NCBI RefSeq assembly: GCF_004310335.1
Contig: NZ_SIRS01000007.1
Span: forward strand, 173,719 to 237,718
DNA: 64,000 nucleotides
DNA from: Hyunsoonleella pacifica
GTDB taxonomy: Bacteria; Bacteroidota; Bacteroidia; Flavobacteriales; Flavobacteriaceae
Reading direction: 5' to 3'
The notes beneath the pieces were generated by a model. The model had not been told where the DNA came from, ran no database searches, and saw nothing but the letters and a program-made list of their open reading frames with translations. This document shows positions 19,976-29,522 of the stretch, piece by piece; positions within the stretch are counted from its first letter, which is position 1, and every line of letters starts with the position of its first letter. The position numbers were made by a program, and so were the translations under genes.

Positions 19976-22426
19976 CTAATAATTATCGACATTTAAGATT
20001 ATTTTAACCGACCGAAAATCTTTAATACTAAAGAAGCTATTGTTTATTTTAATAATAGCTTCTTTTGTTTTTGAAAGAGACTGCTTTTTAGGAACCTTAA
20101 TTAGGAGATTTTTGTGAAATTGATTTCTTATTCTAGAAATAGGTGGAGACTCTGGGCCTAGAACGTTATCTCCAAATATTTGGCGTAACGACTTACCTAA
20201 CCAAATAGATGCTTGTTCCACTTTATTATAATCTTTATGCTTTAAAGTAATTTTTATTTGTTTGTAAACAGGTGGATATTTATAGTTAAAACGATCATCC
20301 ATCTGTTCTTTAAACATAGCATCATAATTATTAGAAGATACTTGCTGTAAGATATTATGATAAGGATTATAAGTTTGCACCAAAACCTTACCTCTTTTAT
20401 CAGTTCTACCTGCCCTACCTGAGACTTGCATAATTAGTTGAAAACTGCGCTCATGTGCTCTAAAATCTGGAAAATTTAGCATATTATCTGCGTTCATCAC
20501 TCCTACTAACTTCACATTTCTAAAATCCAACCCTTTTGTAAGCATCTGTGTACCTACCAAAATATCAACCTCTTGTTGTTCAAATGCAGTTATAATTTTT
20601 TCATAGCCGTATTTACCTCTAGTTGTATCTAAATCCATACGTGCTACTTTATGCTCTGAAAACAATAGTTTTACCTCTTGTTCTATTTGTTCTGTTCCAA
20701 AACCTTTATTATCCAACTCTGGGCTTCCACAAGCACTACAGGTTTTAAGCATAGGGGTATTATAACCACAATAGTGACAACGCAACTGGTTTCTGTATTG
20801 ATGGTATGTTAAACTCACATCGCAGTTAGGGCACTGTGGTGCATGCCCACAAGTATTACATTCTATTATTGGAGAAAAACCTCTACGGTTTTGAAATAAA
20901 ATAATTTGATGCCCCTCTGAAAGTGTCTCTGCCATTTCTTCCATCAATCTATCACTAAAATGACCTTTCATGAGTTTTCGCTTGTGCTTGTCCTTTATAT
21001 CTACAAGCTCTATTTCAGGCATTAATACGTTATTGTAGCGGTACTTTAATTCCACAAAACCATAACGTTTTTGTTGTGCATTAAAAAAACTTTCCAAACT
21101 AGGTGTTGCTGATCCTAAAAGGGTTTTAGCATTGTGCTTATGTGCTAACACTATAGCTGCATCTCTAGCATGATATCGTGGTGCGGGATCAAACTGTTTA
21201 AAGGATTGCTCGTGTTCTTCATCAACAATAATCAACCCTAAATTCGTGAAAGGTAAAAATATCGACGAACGGGCTCCCAAAACTATTTGCGCTTTTTCAA
21301 CATTTTTTAAAACATTATTCCATACTTCAACACGTTCGTGAGATGAGTATTTAGAATGAAATATTGCTACCCGATTTCCAAAATAGTTTTGTAATCTAGT
21401 TACCAATTGCGTAGTTAAAGCTATCTCAGGTAACAAATACAGTACTTGTTTACCTTTTGCTAATACATCTTCTATTAGTTTAACATAAATCTCTGTTTTT
21501 CCTGAAGATGTTACACCGTGTAATAAAACTGTATGTTGATTTTTAAATTCAGATTTTATTTGTGATAATGCTATTTCTTGATGTTCATTTAATGTTTTTG
21601 AAGCCGCTTTTACTTCTCCCAAAAATTCTACCCTATCTGTTTGAATTTGATATTCCTCTAAAACATTTTTATCTACTAATGCTTTAACAATTGAAGATGA
21701 TGCACCACTTTCCTTTACTAATTCTGAAACCTTAATAGGTTTTTTTGTTTTTGAAGACAACATAAATAAGGCCATTACAACCTGTTTTTGCTTATGAGCT
21801 CTAGCTAAGTCATTCAATAATTTTTGAAGATTTTCTTCAGAAGAAAAGTTTGAACTCATCTTCACATATCGCACTAACTTAGGTTTATACTTTTCAAAAA
21901 CTTCTTCCTGTACAGAAATAGCATCTTTATCTATTAAACGTTTAATTACAGGTAATACGGTTTTTTTATCCAAAATGCTCATCACATCTTGAATTTTAAG
22001 AGAAGACTGATGATGTAAGGCTTCATATACCAAAAACTCATCATCTTTTAAATCCTCATCATTAAGTTGTGCTTTAGTTTTTGTGATTATAGTTTCACTT
22101 TCTAAAATAAAAGCACTTGGTAAAGCTGCACGCATAACATCGCCTAGCGTACACATATAGTAGTTAGCAATCCATTCCCAAAATTCTAATTGGATGTTGT
22201 TTACTACTGGGGTTTCATCTAAAATTTGATGAATGTCTTTGGCTTCATAAACCAAAGGTGTTTCTGTATGAATTCTAGAAACAATTCCTGTATATATTTT
22301 AGATTTCCCAAAAGGAACTGAAACTCTCATCCCTACACTTAAATATGTAGCCTCAGCAGAAGTTATTCTATAAGTAAATAATTTCTGTAATGGAATGGGT
22401 AATATAACATCAATAAAATGTGACAA
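19976..22426 (-). CDS. priA: Primosomal protein N' (replication restart helicase PriA)
   Basis: An 816-aa superfamily 2 helicase that reloads the replisome at stalled forks. It has an N-terminal 3'-end-binding domain (~1-100), a winged-helix region, Walker A (GVTSSGKT, Lys near 310), the DEEH box, and the zinc-binding cysteines CNTCG..CPNC and CHYCG..CSACG. The helicase C motifs (GTQMLTKGLDF and QVSGRAGR) are intact. The start is a TTG at 22426: no ATG lies in frame between it and the upstream stop, and the translation from it (SHFIDVILPIPL) matches the usual PriA N-terminus. It lies 21 bp after the DUF2147 gene. Confidence 0.95.
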   Translation of the reverse strand: MSHFIDVILPIPLQKLFTYRITSAEATYLSVGMRVSVPFGKSKIYTGIVSRIHTETPLVYEAKDIHQILDETPVVNNIQLEFWEWIANYYMCTLGDVMRAALPSAFILESETIITKTKAQLNDEDLKDDEFLVYEALHHQSSLKIQDVMSILDKKTVLPVIKRLIDKDAISVQEEVFEKYKPKLVRYVKMSSNFSSEENLQKLLNDLARAHKQKQVVMALFMLSSKTKKPIKVSELVKESGASSSIVKALVDKNVLEEYQIQTDRVEFLGEVKAASKTLNEHQEIALSQIKSEFKNQHTVLLHGVTSSGKTEIYVKLIEDVLAKGKQVLYLLPEIALTTQLVTRLQNYFGNRVAIFHSKYSSHERVEVWNNVLKNVEKAQIVLGARSSIFLPFTNLGLIIVDEEHEQSFKQFDPAPRYHARDAAIVLAHKHNAKTLLGSATPSLESFFNAQQKRYGFVELKYRYNNVLMPEIELVDIKDKHKRKLMKGHFSDRLMEEMAETLSEGHQIILFQNRRGFSPIIECNTCGHAPQCPNCDVSLTYHQYRNQLRCHYCGYNTPMLKTCSACGSPELDNKGFGTEQIEQEVKLLFSEHKVARMDLDTTRGKYGYEKIITAFEQQEVDILVGTQMLTKGLDFRNVKLVGVMNADNMLNFPDFRAHERSFQLIMQVSGRAGRTDKRGKVLVQTYNPYHNILQQVSSNNYDAMFKEQMDDRFNYKYPPVYKQIKITLKHKDYNKVEQASIWLGKSLRQIFGDNVLGPESPPISRIRNQFHKNLLIKVPKKQSLSKTKEAIIKINNSFFSIKDFRSVKIILNVDNY

Positions 22427-22447
22427 ATGAGAAACTCTTGTTTTAAT

Positions 22448-22876
22448 TTATTCCTTAATGCGTTGCCAATATTGTGTAGCATAGAAAAAAGCAACATAAC
22501 CTCGTACTTGCAGTACATCTTTATTATCTTCATCTAATCCTAAGCGGCACTTGTATTTTTTTCCTTTTTGAGGGTCGAAAATAGTACCGTTCTCGTAATA
22601 ATCTCCATCTTTTTCCATATCTCTTATGAGCACAAAACCAATAACAGGTTTTCCTTTATCTTCTCCTTCGCATTTATCACAGACAGCATCGCGCCTCTCA
22701 GGGTTTATAATATCTATAATCTTACCGAAAACTGCTCCGTTTTCCTCATATATTTCAACAATAGATTTTGCTTCTCCAGTTTCGTCGTCAATCGTTTTCC
22801 ATTTACCAAAAATATCTTGAGCAGTAAGAAGGCTTGTCATCAAACTCAATATCAAAATAAAATATCTATTTATCAT
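22448..22876 (-). CDS. DUF2147 family secreted protein
   Basis: A 142-aa protein with a signal peptide (~1-19, ending LLTAQ). The body matches DUF2147: an opening GKWKTIDDETGEAKSIVEI, a C-x2-C pair (CDKC), GGxIFDPQKGKxYKC-like spacing, and a final aromatic stretch FFYATQYWQR. The fold is lipocalin-like and the function is not established. It overlaps the upstream YihY gene by 11 bp, so the two are translationally linked. Confidence 0.85.
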   Translation of the reverse strand: MINRYFILILSLMTSLLTAQDIFGKWKTIDDETGEAKSIVEIYEENGAVFGKIIDIINPERRDAVCDKCEGEDKGKPVIGFVLIRDMEKDGDYYENGTIFDPQKGKKYKCRLGLDEDNKDVLQVRGYVAFFYATQYWQRIKE

Positions 22877-23819
22877 CTCTATTAATTTTTCTTAAAATAT
22901 TTAAAGAAGCATTTAATTCATACCCCAATAACAAAATATTGGAGTTAAGCCATAAGTACAATAATAATATCAATAATGCGCCTATAGACCCATATAACTC
23001 ATTATACTTTGAAAAATTATCTATATAAATACCAAACAAATAAGAGGTTAGAATAATAAGCAAGGTAGTTAACAAAGCCCCTATTGAAAAAAAACGTGCA
23101 TGTTTACCTTCCTTAGTTCCAAAATAATACAAAGTTGCTGTTGCTAAATATACCATGATTACAAAAAACATGTATTTTGCAAAAATTATCCAACCCAAAC
23201 CGTTGTCATCATCGGTTAAAACTTCTCCACTCAGGCTTTCGTAAATAGGGCTTAAAATATAGATTTGAAAATACCCAAAAACAGCTACTGTTAGCAATAC
23301 TAAAACTGCTAATATTAGTGCAATACCTAGGGCATACATGTATTGTTGAAATACGTTACGTGTAAGCTGTTCGTGGTATGAATTTTCAAAACCAGAAAAT
23401 ACCGCATTAACACCATTAGCCATTAAAAGCATAGACAGTAAAAACACCGAAGATATTAAACCTGCTCCTCCACTATCACTGATATTATCAAAAATATTTG
23501 AAAAGAAAAAGTCTGAGGTTTGTGGTGGTAAAAAAGAATTTAAAAACTCTAAAAATTCAGTTTGAAAATTATCAATTGGTATATAAGGAATAAGAATAAT
23601 TACAAAAAGTAAAAACGGGAAAATAGCAGTAAAAAAACTAAATGCAATTGCACTTGCTCTGGTTGTAAGTGCTCCTTTTACAATTCCTAAAGCATAAAGC
23701 TCCAATAAATCGTATACAGATAATCCCTCAAAACCTGGTAACTTAATTTGTTTTAAAAACCTAACTAAGAGATTAACTACAGGAATTTTATCTAGTTTAT
23801 CTTCAATAGGTTTAGTCAT
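22866..23819 (-). CDS. YihY/BrkB family inner-membrane protein
   Basis: A 317-aa protein with about six predicted membrane segments. Family hallmarks are RASAIAFSFFTAIFPFLLF near the N-terminus and GALLILLLYLWLNSNILLLGYELNA near the C-terminus. Older annotations as ribonuclease BN were in error. The function is unclear, with transport or envelope maintenance suggested. The ATG at 23819 fits the family start. Confidence 0.9.
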   Translation of the reverse strand: MTKPIEDKLDKIPVVNLLVRFLKQIKLPGFEGLSVYDLLELYALGIVKGALTTRASAIAFSFFTAIFPFLLFVIILIPYIPIDNFQTEFLEFLNSFLPPQTSDFFFSNIFDNISDSGGAGLISSVFLLSMLLMANGVNAVFSGFENSYHEQLTRNVFQQYMYALGIALILAVLVLLTVAVFGYFQIYILSPIYESLSGEVLTDDDNGLGWIIFAKYMFFVIMVYLATATLYYFGTKEGKHARFFSIGALLTTLLIILTSYLFGIYIDNFSKYNELYGSIGALLILLLYLWLNSNILLLGYELNASLNILRKINRDDK

Positions 23820-23909
23820 TAACTGCTAACAATTTTCGTTTATGCATTATAAAATGCAAGTTAAAAAATTAGTAGCACTAACTTACAGGTAAAATCTAAA
23901 AAAATAGGA

Positions 23910-24770
23910 TTATTTTACAGCTTTTAAACTAAGATCCATGTTATGAACTGAATGTGTTAAGGCGCCACATGAAATATAATCTACTCCACATTCCGCATAA
24001 TGTCTAACAGTAGTTTCATTAATATTCCCTGAAGATTCTGTAAGGCACTTGTCGCCAATTAGCTCTACAGCTTTTCTAGTATCTTCGTAATCAAAATTAT
24101 CCAAAAGTATACGGTAAATACCATCGCTTTGCAGAATTTCTTCTACTTCAACTAAATCACGAGCTTCAACCATAATTTGCAAATCCTTGCCTGTCTCATT
24201 AAGATAATCCTTAGTCATATTTATAGCCTTGGTTATACCTCCTGCAAAATCTATATGATTATCCTTAAGCATTATCATATCATAAAGTGCAAAGCGATGG
24301 TTTTTACCTCCACCAATTTGTACTGCCCATTTTTCAAGGACTCTAATCCCAGGTGTAGTTTTCCTTGTATCTAGAATCTTAGTATCAGTCCCTTTAAGAA
24401 GCTCTACAAACCCTCTTGTTTTTGTAGCAATAGCACTCATGCGTTGCATTGAATTTAGCAAGGTTCTTTCGGCTTTTAATATAGATTGCGAAGGGCCTTC
24501 AACATAAAGCACTACATCTCCATAAGATACTGGTGTACCATCTTCAATTTTAACTTCTACTCTAAGTTTTTTATCAACATAGTCAAAAACACGCTTTGCA
24601 AAATTAACTCCTGCAATTACACCTCTATCCTTTACTAAAAGCTTAGCTCTTCCTCTAGCATTTTCTGGAATACATGCCAACGAACTATGGTCGCCGTCTC
24701 CAACATCCTCTCTTATAGCATTTTCAATAATATATGCTACCTCTTTTTCAAAATACTCTTTCGTAATCAT
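23910..24770 (-). CDS. nadC: Quinolinate phosphoribosyltransferase (NAD synthesis)
   Basis: A 286-aa enzyme that converts quinolinate and PRPP to nicotinate mononucleotide, CO2 and PPi. Signatures are DHSSLA, RTLLNSMQRMSAIAT, DTRKTTPGIRVLEKWAV, GGGKNHRFALYDMIMLKDNH and EARD. A longer frame opens with TTG at 24788, but that codon is part of a TAnnTTTG promoter box, so the ATG at 24770 is preferred. Other de novo NAD genes are not in the window. Confidence 0.95.
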   Translation of the reverse strand: MITKEYFEKEVAYIIENAIREDVGDGDHSSLACIPENARGRAKLLVKDRGVIAGVNFAKRVFDYVDKKLRVEVKIEDGTPVSYGDVVLYVEGPSQSILKAERTLLNSMQRMSAIATKTRGFVELLKGTDTKILDTRKTTPGIRVLEKWAVQIGGGKNHRFALYDMIMLKDNHIDFAGGITKAINMTKDYLNETGKDLQIMVEARDLVEVEEILQSDGIYRILLDNFDYEDTRKAVELIGDKCLTESSGNINETTVRHYAECGVDYISCGALTHSVHNMDLSLKAVK

Positions 24771-24785
24771 ATCAGGGAATTTGCG

Positions 24786-24793
24786 CAAAAATA
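24786..24793 (-). promoter_or_regulatory. -7 box of the nadC promoter
   Basis: TATTTTTG on the minus strand ends 15 bp before the nadC ATG, giving a very short leader. No clear TTG at the expected distance was seen. Confidence 0.5.
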
Positions 24794-24868
24794 ATAAATG
24801 GAACTTTAATTTACGAATTTTTTAGTTTTAATGGTCAAAAATGCTAATCTGATAAATTAAGGAAATCG

Positions 24869-24876
24869 TAATTTTG
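24869..24876 (+). promoter_or_regulatory. -7 box abutting the rlmH start codon
   Basis: TAATTTTG matches TAnnTTTG and ends 4 bp before the ATG, so transcription should begin at or next to the start codon. This suggests a leaderless or nearly leaderless mRNA. Confidence 0.55.
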
Positions 24877-24880
24877 CAAC

Positions 24881-25354
24881 ATGACTATAAAACTACTTGC
24901 CATTGGCAAAACCGACAATAAGGAACTTATTACTTTAATTAATAGTTATAAAAAACGCCTGAGCCATTATATTGCTTTTGATTTTGAAATAATTCCTGAT
25001 TTAAAAAAAGCTAAAAACTTAAGTGGAGCCGAACAAAAGCAAAAAGAAGGAGCGCTTATCTTAAAAAAGATATTACCTCAAGATGTTTTAATTCTTTTGG
25101 ATGAAAATGGAAAGCAATACACTTCGGTAGACTTCTCTATGTATCTCCAAAAACACATGAATTCTGGCAGAAAGCGATTGGTTTTTGTAATTGGTGGCCC
25201 TTATGGGTTTTCTGAAGCCATTCATAAAAAAGCAAATGGGAAAATATCACTATCAAAAATGACATTTTCCCATCAAATGGTACGTTTATTTTTTATTGAA
25301 CAGCTGTATAGAGGTTTCACTATTTTGAGAAATGAACCCTATCATCATCGATAA
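24881..25354 (+). CDS. rlmH: 23S rRNA pseudouridine-1915 N3-methyltransferase
   Basis: A 157-aa SPOUT-family enzyme of standard length that methylates pseudouridine 1915 in helix 69 of 23S rRNA. Conserved stretches are LLDENGKQYTS, the SAM-binding FVIGGPYGFSE, and the end LFFIEQLYRGFTILRNEPYHH. Its stop codon directly abuts the stop of the convergent hpf gene. Confidence 0.96.
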   Translation: MTIKLLAIGKTDNKELITLINSYKKRLSHYIAFDFEIIPDLKKAKNLSGAEQKQKEGALILKKILPQDVLILLDENGKQYTSVDFSMYLQKHMNSGRKRLVFVIGGPYGFSEAIHKKANGKISLSKMTFSHQMVRLFFIEQLYRGFTILRNEPYHHR

Positions 25355-25654
25355 CTAATGCGTTTTAAAAACTTGCTTTCGTTTTTTTAGTTGTCGGTCT
25401 AAATCATTAATAGTTTCTCGAACAGACACCTCAAAATTATGTTCGTTAGAAGTAGCATATATTCTCGGTCCCGGCAAACTCAATTCTATATTACATATTT
25501 TTCCAGCATCATGGTCTTTTTCATCCTGTTTAAAGTATACCATGGCACTTATTAAAAACTCATATTTATTAAACAATTTACCTAATTTCTCCTCTGTGAA
25601 CGCTGAAAGTGTTGCGCTAACATCCACACCTACATATTGAAAATTTACTGTCAT
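25355..25654 (-). CDS. hpf: Short ribosome hibernation-promoting factor
   Basis: A 99-aa protein of the HPF/RaiA family, which binds the 30S decoding centre in slow growth. Only the N-terminal domain is present (short form). Typical parts are NFQYVGVDVSATLSAF, the central acidic stretch QDEKDHDAGKICNIEL and the basic helix INDLDRQLKKRK. It is convergent with rlmH, with zero bases between the stops. Confidence 0.88.
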   Translation of the reverse strand: MTVNFQYVGVDVSATLSAFTEEKLGKLFNKYEFLISAMVYFKQDEKDHDAGKICNIELSLPGPRIYATSNEHNFEVSVRETINDLDRQLKKRKQVFKTH

Positions 25655-25765
25655 AATCCGTTTACTTTTAATTGTTAATTTATACTCTAAAATACAAATT
25701 TTAGCCCTTATAGTTACTGACCAAAATCATAAAAAAAGTTTAAAAATTTTAAGTTCTTTTGAAAG

Positions 25766-25793
25766 TTGAACTAATATTCTACGTCTATATTTA
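25766..25793 (+). promoter_or_regulatory. Candidate promoter of the DCC-family gene
   Basis: TTG (25766-25768), a 17-bp spacer, then TATATTTA (25786-25793), one base off TAnnTTTG. Confidence 0.4.
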
Positions 25794-25811
25794 AGTAAAG
25801 CATAATACATT

Positions 25812-26195
25812 ATGAAAAAAGATACAACTAAGGATATTATTATTTTTGATGGCGAATGCAATTTATGTAATGGCGTAGTGGGGTGGTTATTAAAGTTTGC
25901 TCCAAAAGATGTGTTTCAATTTGTAGCTTTTCAATCTCCATTCGGCCAACAATTACTCAAGACTTATGGTTTCCCTACCCATCAACTTGATACCGTAATT
26001 TTAATTGATAATAATGGTATAAAAACACACTCTGATGGGTTTTTAAAAATTGTATCTAAAATACCTAAATGGCAACGTGTAGCTGCACTTTTAGCTTTTA
26101 TTCCAAGGTTAATTAGGGATGGCATTTATAAAATGGCATCAAAAAACCGTGTAGCCTGGTTTGGAAAATCTAAAAGTTGCACTATTAGTTTTTAA
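25812..26195 (+). CDS. DCC-family (DUF393) thiol-disulfide oxidoreductase
   Basis: A 127-aa protein with the family hallmark IIFDGECNLCN (CxxC near residue 16-19), followed by FQSPFGQQLL and HSDGFLKIV. The family is thioredoxin-like; physiological partners are unknown. There is no signal peptide, so it is probably cytoplasmic. It is convergent with the short secreted-protein gene at 26207. Confidence 0.88.
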   Translation: MKKDTTKDIIIFDGECNLCNGVVGWLLKFAPKDVFQFVAFQSPFGQQLLKTYGFPTHQLDTVILIDNNGIKTHSDGFLKIVSKIPKWQRVAALLAFIPRLIRDGIYKMASKNRVAWFGKSKSCTISF

Positions 26196-26206
26196 GTCCA
26201 ACAAAT

Positions 26207-26596
26207 TTAATACTCTACTGTAATTGCAACATCAAAATACGTTTTACCTCCTGCTTTATAGTTATTTTCAAAAACTAATATTTCTTTGTAACTACTTTTA
26301 AAAATTCTTCTGTAATAATCAAATTCGTCTACAGATTTTGCAGTATAATGCACTTGTTTGGTTTTACCATTAGTCTTTCCATAAATAGAAATTTGATATG
26401 AATTTTCCTTTTCTTTTCCTTTATAATTTGTTGAATATACAATTCTATCAACAAAAAACACGCTAGCTTTCTCTCCTGGATTTTTATACTTTATGTTTTC
26501 GTATTTAGGCTTTTTTGCTTTTAATTTAACGGTTTGACTTTGCACAAATGAAACGCAAAACAAAACTATGCACATAGTTAATAATATTTTTTTCAT
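26207..26596 (-). CDS. Small secreted protein of unknown function
   Basis: A 129-aa protein. The frame is open further upstream, but the ATG at 26596 gives a clean signal peptide (MKKILLTMCIVLFCVSFVQSQ region) and avoids overlapping rdgB. The mature part is basic (KLKAKKPKYENIKYKNPGEKAS) and ends in YFDVAITVEY. No known domain was recognised. It is divergent from rdgB, with a 49-bp shared upstream region. Confidence 0.7.
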   Translation of the reverse strand: MKKILLTMCIVLFCVSFVQSQTVKLKAKKPKYENIKYKNPGEKASVFFVDRIVYSTNYKGKEKENSYQISIYGKTNGKTKQVHYTAKSVDEFDYYRRIFKSSYKEILVFENNYKAGGKTYFDVAITVEY

Positions 26597-26645
26597 ATCT
26601 AATAAATTTTGATTTGTTTTATTGTTTATAAAGCTAATTAAAATA

Positions 26646-27227
26646 ATGATACATCTAGTTTTTGCAACTAATAACCTAAACAAACTAAAGGAAGTTCAAG
26701 TTTTGATACCTGAAAACATAAAACTTTTAAGTTTGAAGGATATAGAATGTTTTGAAGATATCCCCGAAACCCAAGATACCATTGAAGGTAATGCTATTCA
26801 AAAAGCACAATTCGTGAAGGAAAATTATGGTTATAATTGTTTTGCTGACGATACAGGCTTAGAAGTTGATGTGCTTAACGGATCTCCTGGAGTATATTCA
26901 GCTCGATATGCTGGACCTAAAAGAGATGCAAATGACAACATGAATTTATTGCTACAAAACTTAAAGCCTACAGATAATAGAAGTGCACAGTTTAAAACTG
27001 TAATTGCACTTTCGTTAAATGATAAACTATCTACATTTTCGGGAATTTGCAAAGGACATATTACCAAAACAAGACATGGAAATAAAGGGTTTGGCTACGA
27101 CCCTATATTTAGACCTTTGGGTTATGATGAAACTTTTGCTGAGATGGATTTGACTTTAAAAAATAAAATTGGGCATCGCGGGAAAGCAGTAAACCAACTT
27201 GTAGATTTTTTAAATAAGCTTTCTTAA
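26646..27227 (+). CDS. rdgB: XTP/dITP pyrophosphatase (nucleotide house-cleaning)
   Basis: A 193-aa enzyme that hydrolyses non-canonical purine triphosphates to monophosphates. It opens with LVFATNNLNKLKE (the SxNxxK-type substrate loop) and has the conserved FADDTGLEVDVLNGSPGVYSARYAG and GNKGFGYDPIFRP. An upstream TTG at 26622 would add eight residues, but the ATG at 26646 matches the family start. Confidence 0.95.
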   Translation: MIHLVFATNNLNKLKEVQVLIPENIKLLSLKDIECFEDIPETQDTIEGNAIQKAQFVKENYGYNCFADDTGLEVDVLNGSPGVYSARYAGPKRDANDNMNLLLQNLKPTDNRSAQFKTVIALSLNDKLSTFSGICKGHITKTRHGNKGFGYDPIFRPLGYDETFAEMDLTLKNKIGHRGKAVNQLVDFLNKLS

Positions 27228-27280
27228 AAAAATAGAAAATCAGTATTGGCTATTAAAACGGTTTATCTTATTTTTATTCG

Positions 27281-29500
27281 ATGTCTGAAGAAGAGATTGA
27301 AAAAGAAAACAAATTAATAGCCAAGGCTTATAAAAACCTTTTAAAAGTTAGCTATACCACCTTAAGTGATGAGGATAAGAAGCTAATAAGAAAGGCTTTT
27401 GAAGTTGCTCTTGATGGCCATAAAAACCAGCGCAGAAAGTCTGGCGAGGCCTATATTTTTCACCCCCTAGCTGTTGCTAGAATTGTTGCTCAAGAAATTG
27501 GTTTAGATGCTACATCAATAGCCGCGGCATTACTTCACGATGTAGTTGAAGACTGCGAAGAGTATTCCATTGATGATATTGAACAATTATTCGGTGAGAC
27601 TGTAGCCCGAATTGTTGACGGACTTACAAAAATATCTTCTCTAAGTAAAGAGCAAGATATGGATGTGTCTTTACAAGCTGAAAATTTCAGGAAAATGTTA
27701 CTTACTTTAAATGATGATGTTCGCGTTATCATTATAAAAATAGCAGATCGTTTGCACAATATGCAAACCATGGATTCCATGAGACCTGATAAGCAAGTAA
27801 AAATTGCTTCTGAAACTTTATATATTTATGCACCGTTAGCTCATAGAATAGGGCTTTATAATATTAAAACCGAACTTGAAGATTTAGCCTTAAAATATAC
27901 TGAACCTGAAGTATATAGTGATATCCTTTTAAAAACAAAGGAAAGTAAAGAAGAGCAAGACAAATACATTGAACAATTTAGCGCTGTTATAAAAAAATCA
28001 CTAGATAAGGAGGAGTTTAATTATACTATAAAAGGAAGACCTAAATCCATCTTTTCTATTCGAAAAAAAATGGTAACCCAAGGGGTGTCTTTTGATGAAG
28101 TTTACGATAAGTTTGCTATCAGAATTATATATAAAAGTGATAAACAAAATGAAAAGTTTTTAGCTTGGAAAATTTATTCTATAGTTACCGATCATTTTAG
28201 ACCTAATCCATTACGTCTTCGGGATTGGATTACATCCCCAAAAGGAACAGGTTACGAAGCACTACATATTACAGTAATGGGCCCTAAAGGAAATTGGGTT
28301 GAAGTACAAATACGTAGTGAACGCATGAATGAAATTGCAGAAAAAGGCTATGCAGCGCACTACAAGTATAAACAAGGTGCAGAAAAAACGGATAACTTAG
28401 AAAACTGGATTAATAGATTGCAAGAAGCTCTGGAAAACCCAAGCTTAAATGCTGTGGACTTTGTTGAGCAGTTTAAACTTAATCTATATTCCCAAGAAAT
28501 ATTTGTGTTTACGCCAGCTGGTGAGCTAAAATCGTTACCTAAAGGTGCTACCTCATTAGATTTTGCATTTCACATTCATACTGAAGTTGGGATGCATACC
28601 CGAGGAGCTCGGGTTAATGGAAAACTTGTACCATTAAGTCACGAGCTAAAAAGTGGTGATCAGGTTGAAGTTATTACATCAGAAGGCTCTAAACCTAATG
28701 CTAACTGGCTAAATTATACTACTACCGCTAGGGCTAGAGCAAAAATAAAATCTGCCCTTAGAGAAGACAGAAAACTTATCGCTGAAGAAGGTAAAGAAGT
28801 TTTAAGACGTAAGCTAAAACAACTTAAAATAACACTAAATGAGTCATCAGTGAACCAATTAGTGAGGCATTTTAACTTAAAAACTAGCTTAGATTTATTT
28901 TATCGTGTAGGCATTGGTTCTATAGATAATTCCATGCTTAAAGACTTTGCAGCCTCAAGAAGTAATGCTCTTGTGAGTTTTATTAAAAATAAAATCACAA
29001 GAAAACCAATCATTTCAAAAGAACAGATTGAAAAGGACGAAATTACTTCTAACTACGATTCTTTAGTATTTGGTAAAGAAGAAGAAAAGCTAGACTACAA
29101 ACTATCTAACTGCTGTAACCCAATACCAGGCGATGATGTTTTTGGATTCTTAACAGTTTCAGAAGGCATCAAAGTACATAAGCACAATTGCCCAAATGCT
29201 TTAAGTCTACAATCCAATTATGCTTATAGAATTATGCAAGCAAAATGGATTGATTCGAGCCAACAAGAATATGCTACTGAGATTAGAATTTCTGGAATTG
29301 ATCACATGGGACTTGTTAACGACATTACAAAAGTAATTTCTAACAACTTACATATTAACATGAAAAGTTTAAGCTTTGAAACAGATGATGGGATTTTCTC
29401 TGGTAAAATTAAGTTAGTAGTTAAGAACAAAGCATTGTTGAAAAAAATATTGGATAATCTTAAAAAAATTAATGGTATTGATAAGGTTTCCAGAGTTTAA
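27281..29500 (+). CDS. Bifunctional (p)ppGpp synthetase/hydrolase
   Basis: A 739-aa RSH protein. An N-terminal HD hydrolase domain (~45-200; FHPLAVARIV, LLHDVVEDC, KIADRLHNMQT) is followed by the synthetase domain (~250-370; GRPKSIFSIRKKM, GTGYEALHITVMGP, VEVQIRSERMNEIAEKGYAAH), a TGS domain (~410-470; VFTPAGELKSLPKGATSLDFAF) and an ACT domain at the end. Both active sites look intact, as expected for the single Rel/SpoT enzyme of Flavobacteria. It controls the stringent response and is followed closely by a Fur-family gene and purA. Confidence 0.95.
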   Translation: MSEEEIEKENKLIAKAYKNLLKVSYTTLSDEDKKLIRKAFEVALDGHKNQRRKSGEAYIFHPLAVARIVAQEIGLDATSIAAALLHDVVEDCEEYSIDDIEQLFGETVARIVDGLTKISSLSKEQDMDVSLQAENFRKMLLTLNDDVRVIIIKIADRLHNMQTMDSMRPDKQVKIASETLYIYAPLAHRIGLYNIKTELEDLALKYTEPEVYSDILLKTKESKEEQDKYIEQFSAVIKKSLDKEEFNYTIKGRPKSIFSIRKKMVTQGVSFDEVYDKFAIRIIYKSDKQNEKFLAWKIYSIVTDHFRPNPLRLRDWITSPKGTGYEALHITVMGPKGNWVEVQIRSERMNEIAEKGYAAHYKYKQGAEKTDNLENWINRLQEALENPSLNAVDFVEQFKLNLYSQEIFVFTPAGELKSLPKGATSLDFAFHIHTEVGMHTRGARVNGKLVPLSHELKSGDQVEVITSEGSKPNANWLNYTTTARARAKIKSALREDRKLIAEEGKEVLRRKLKQLKITLNESSVNQLVRHFNLKTSLDLFYRVGIGSIDNSMLKDFAASRSNALVSFIKNKITRKPIISKEQIEKDEITSNYDSLVFGKEEEKLDYKLSNCCNPIPGDDVFGFLTVSEGIKVHKHNCPNALSLQSNYAYRIMQAKWIDSSQQEYATEIRISGIDHMGLVNDITKVISNNLHINMKSLSFETDDGIFSGKIKLVVKNKALLKKILDNLKKINGIDKVSRV

Positions 29501-29504
29501 AGTG

Positions 29505-29512
29505 TAAATTTG
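29505..29512 (+). promoter_or_regulatory. -7 box of the Fur-family gene
   Basis: TAAATTTG lies 10 bp before the ATG at 29523, overlapping the region just after the rel/spoT stop. It implies a leader of only a few bases. Confidence 0.45.
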
Positions 29513-29522
29513 CAGCGCATTT

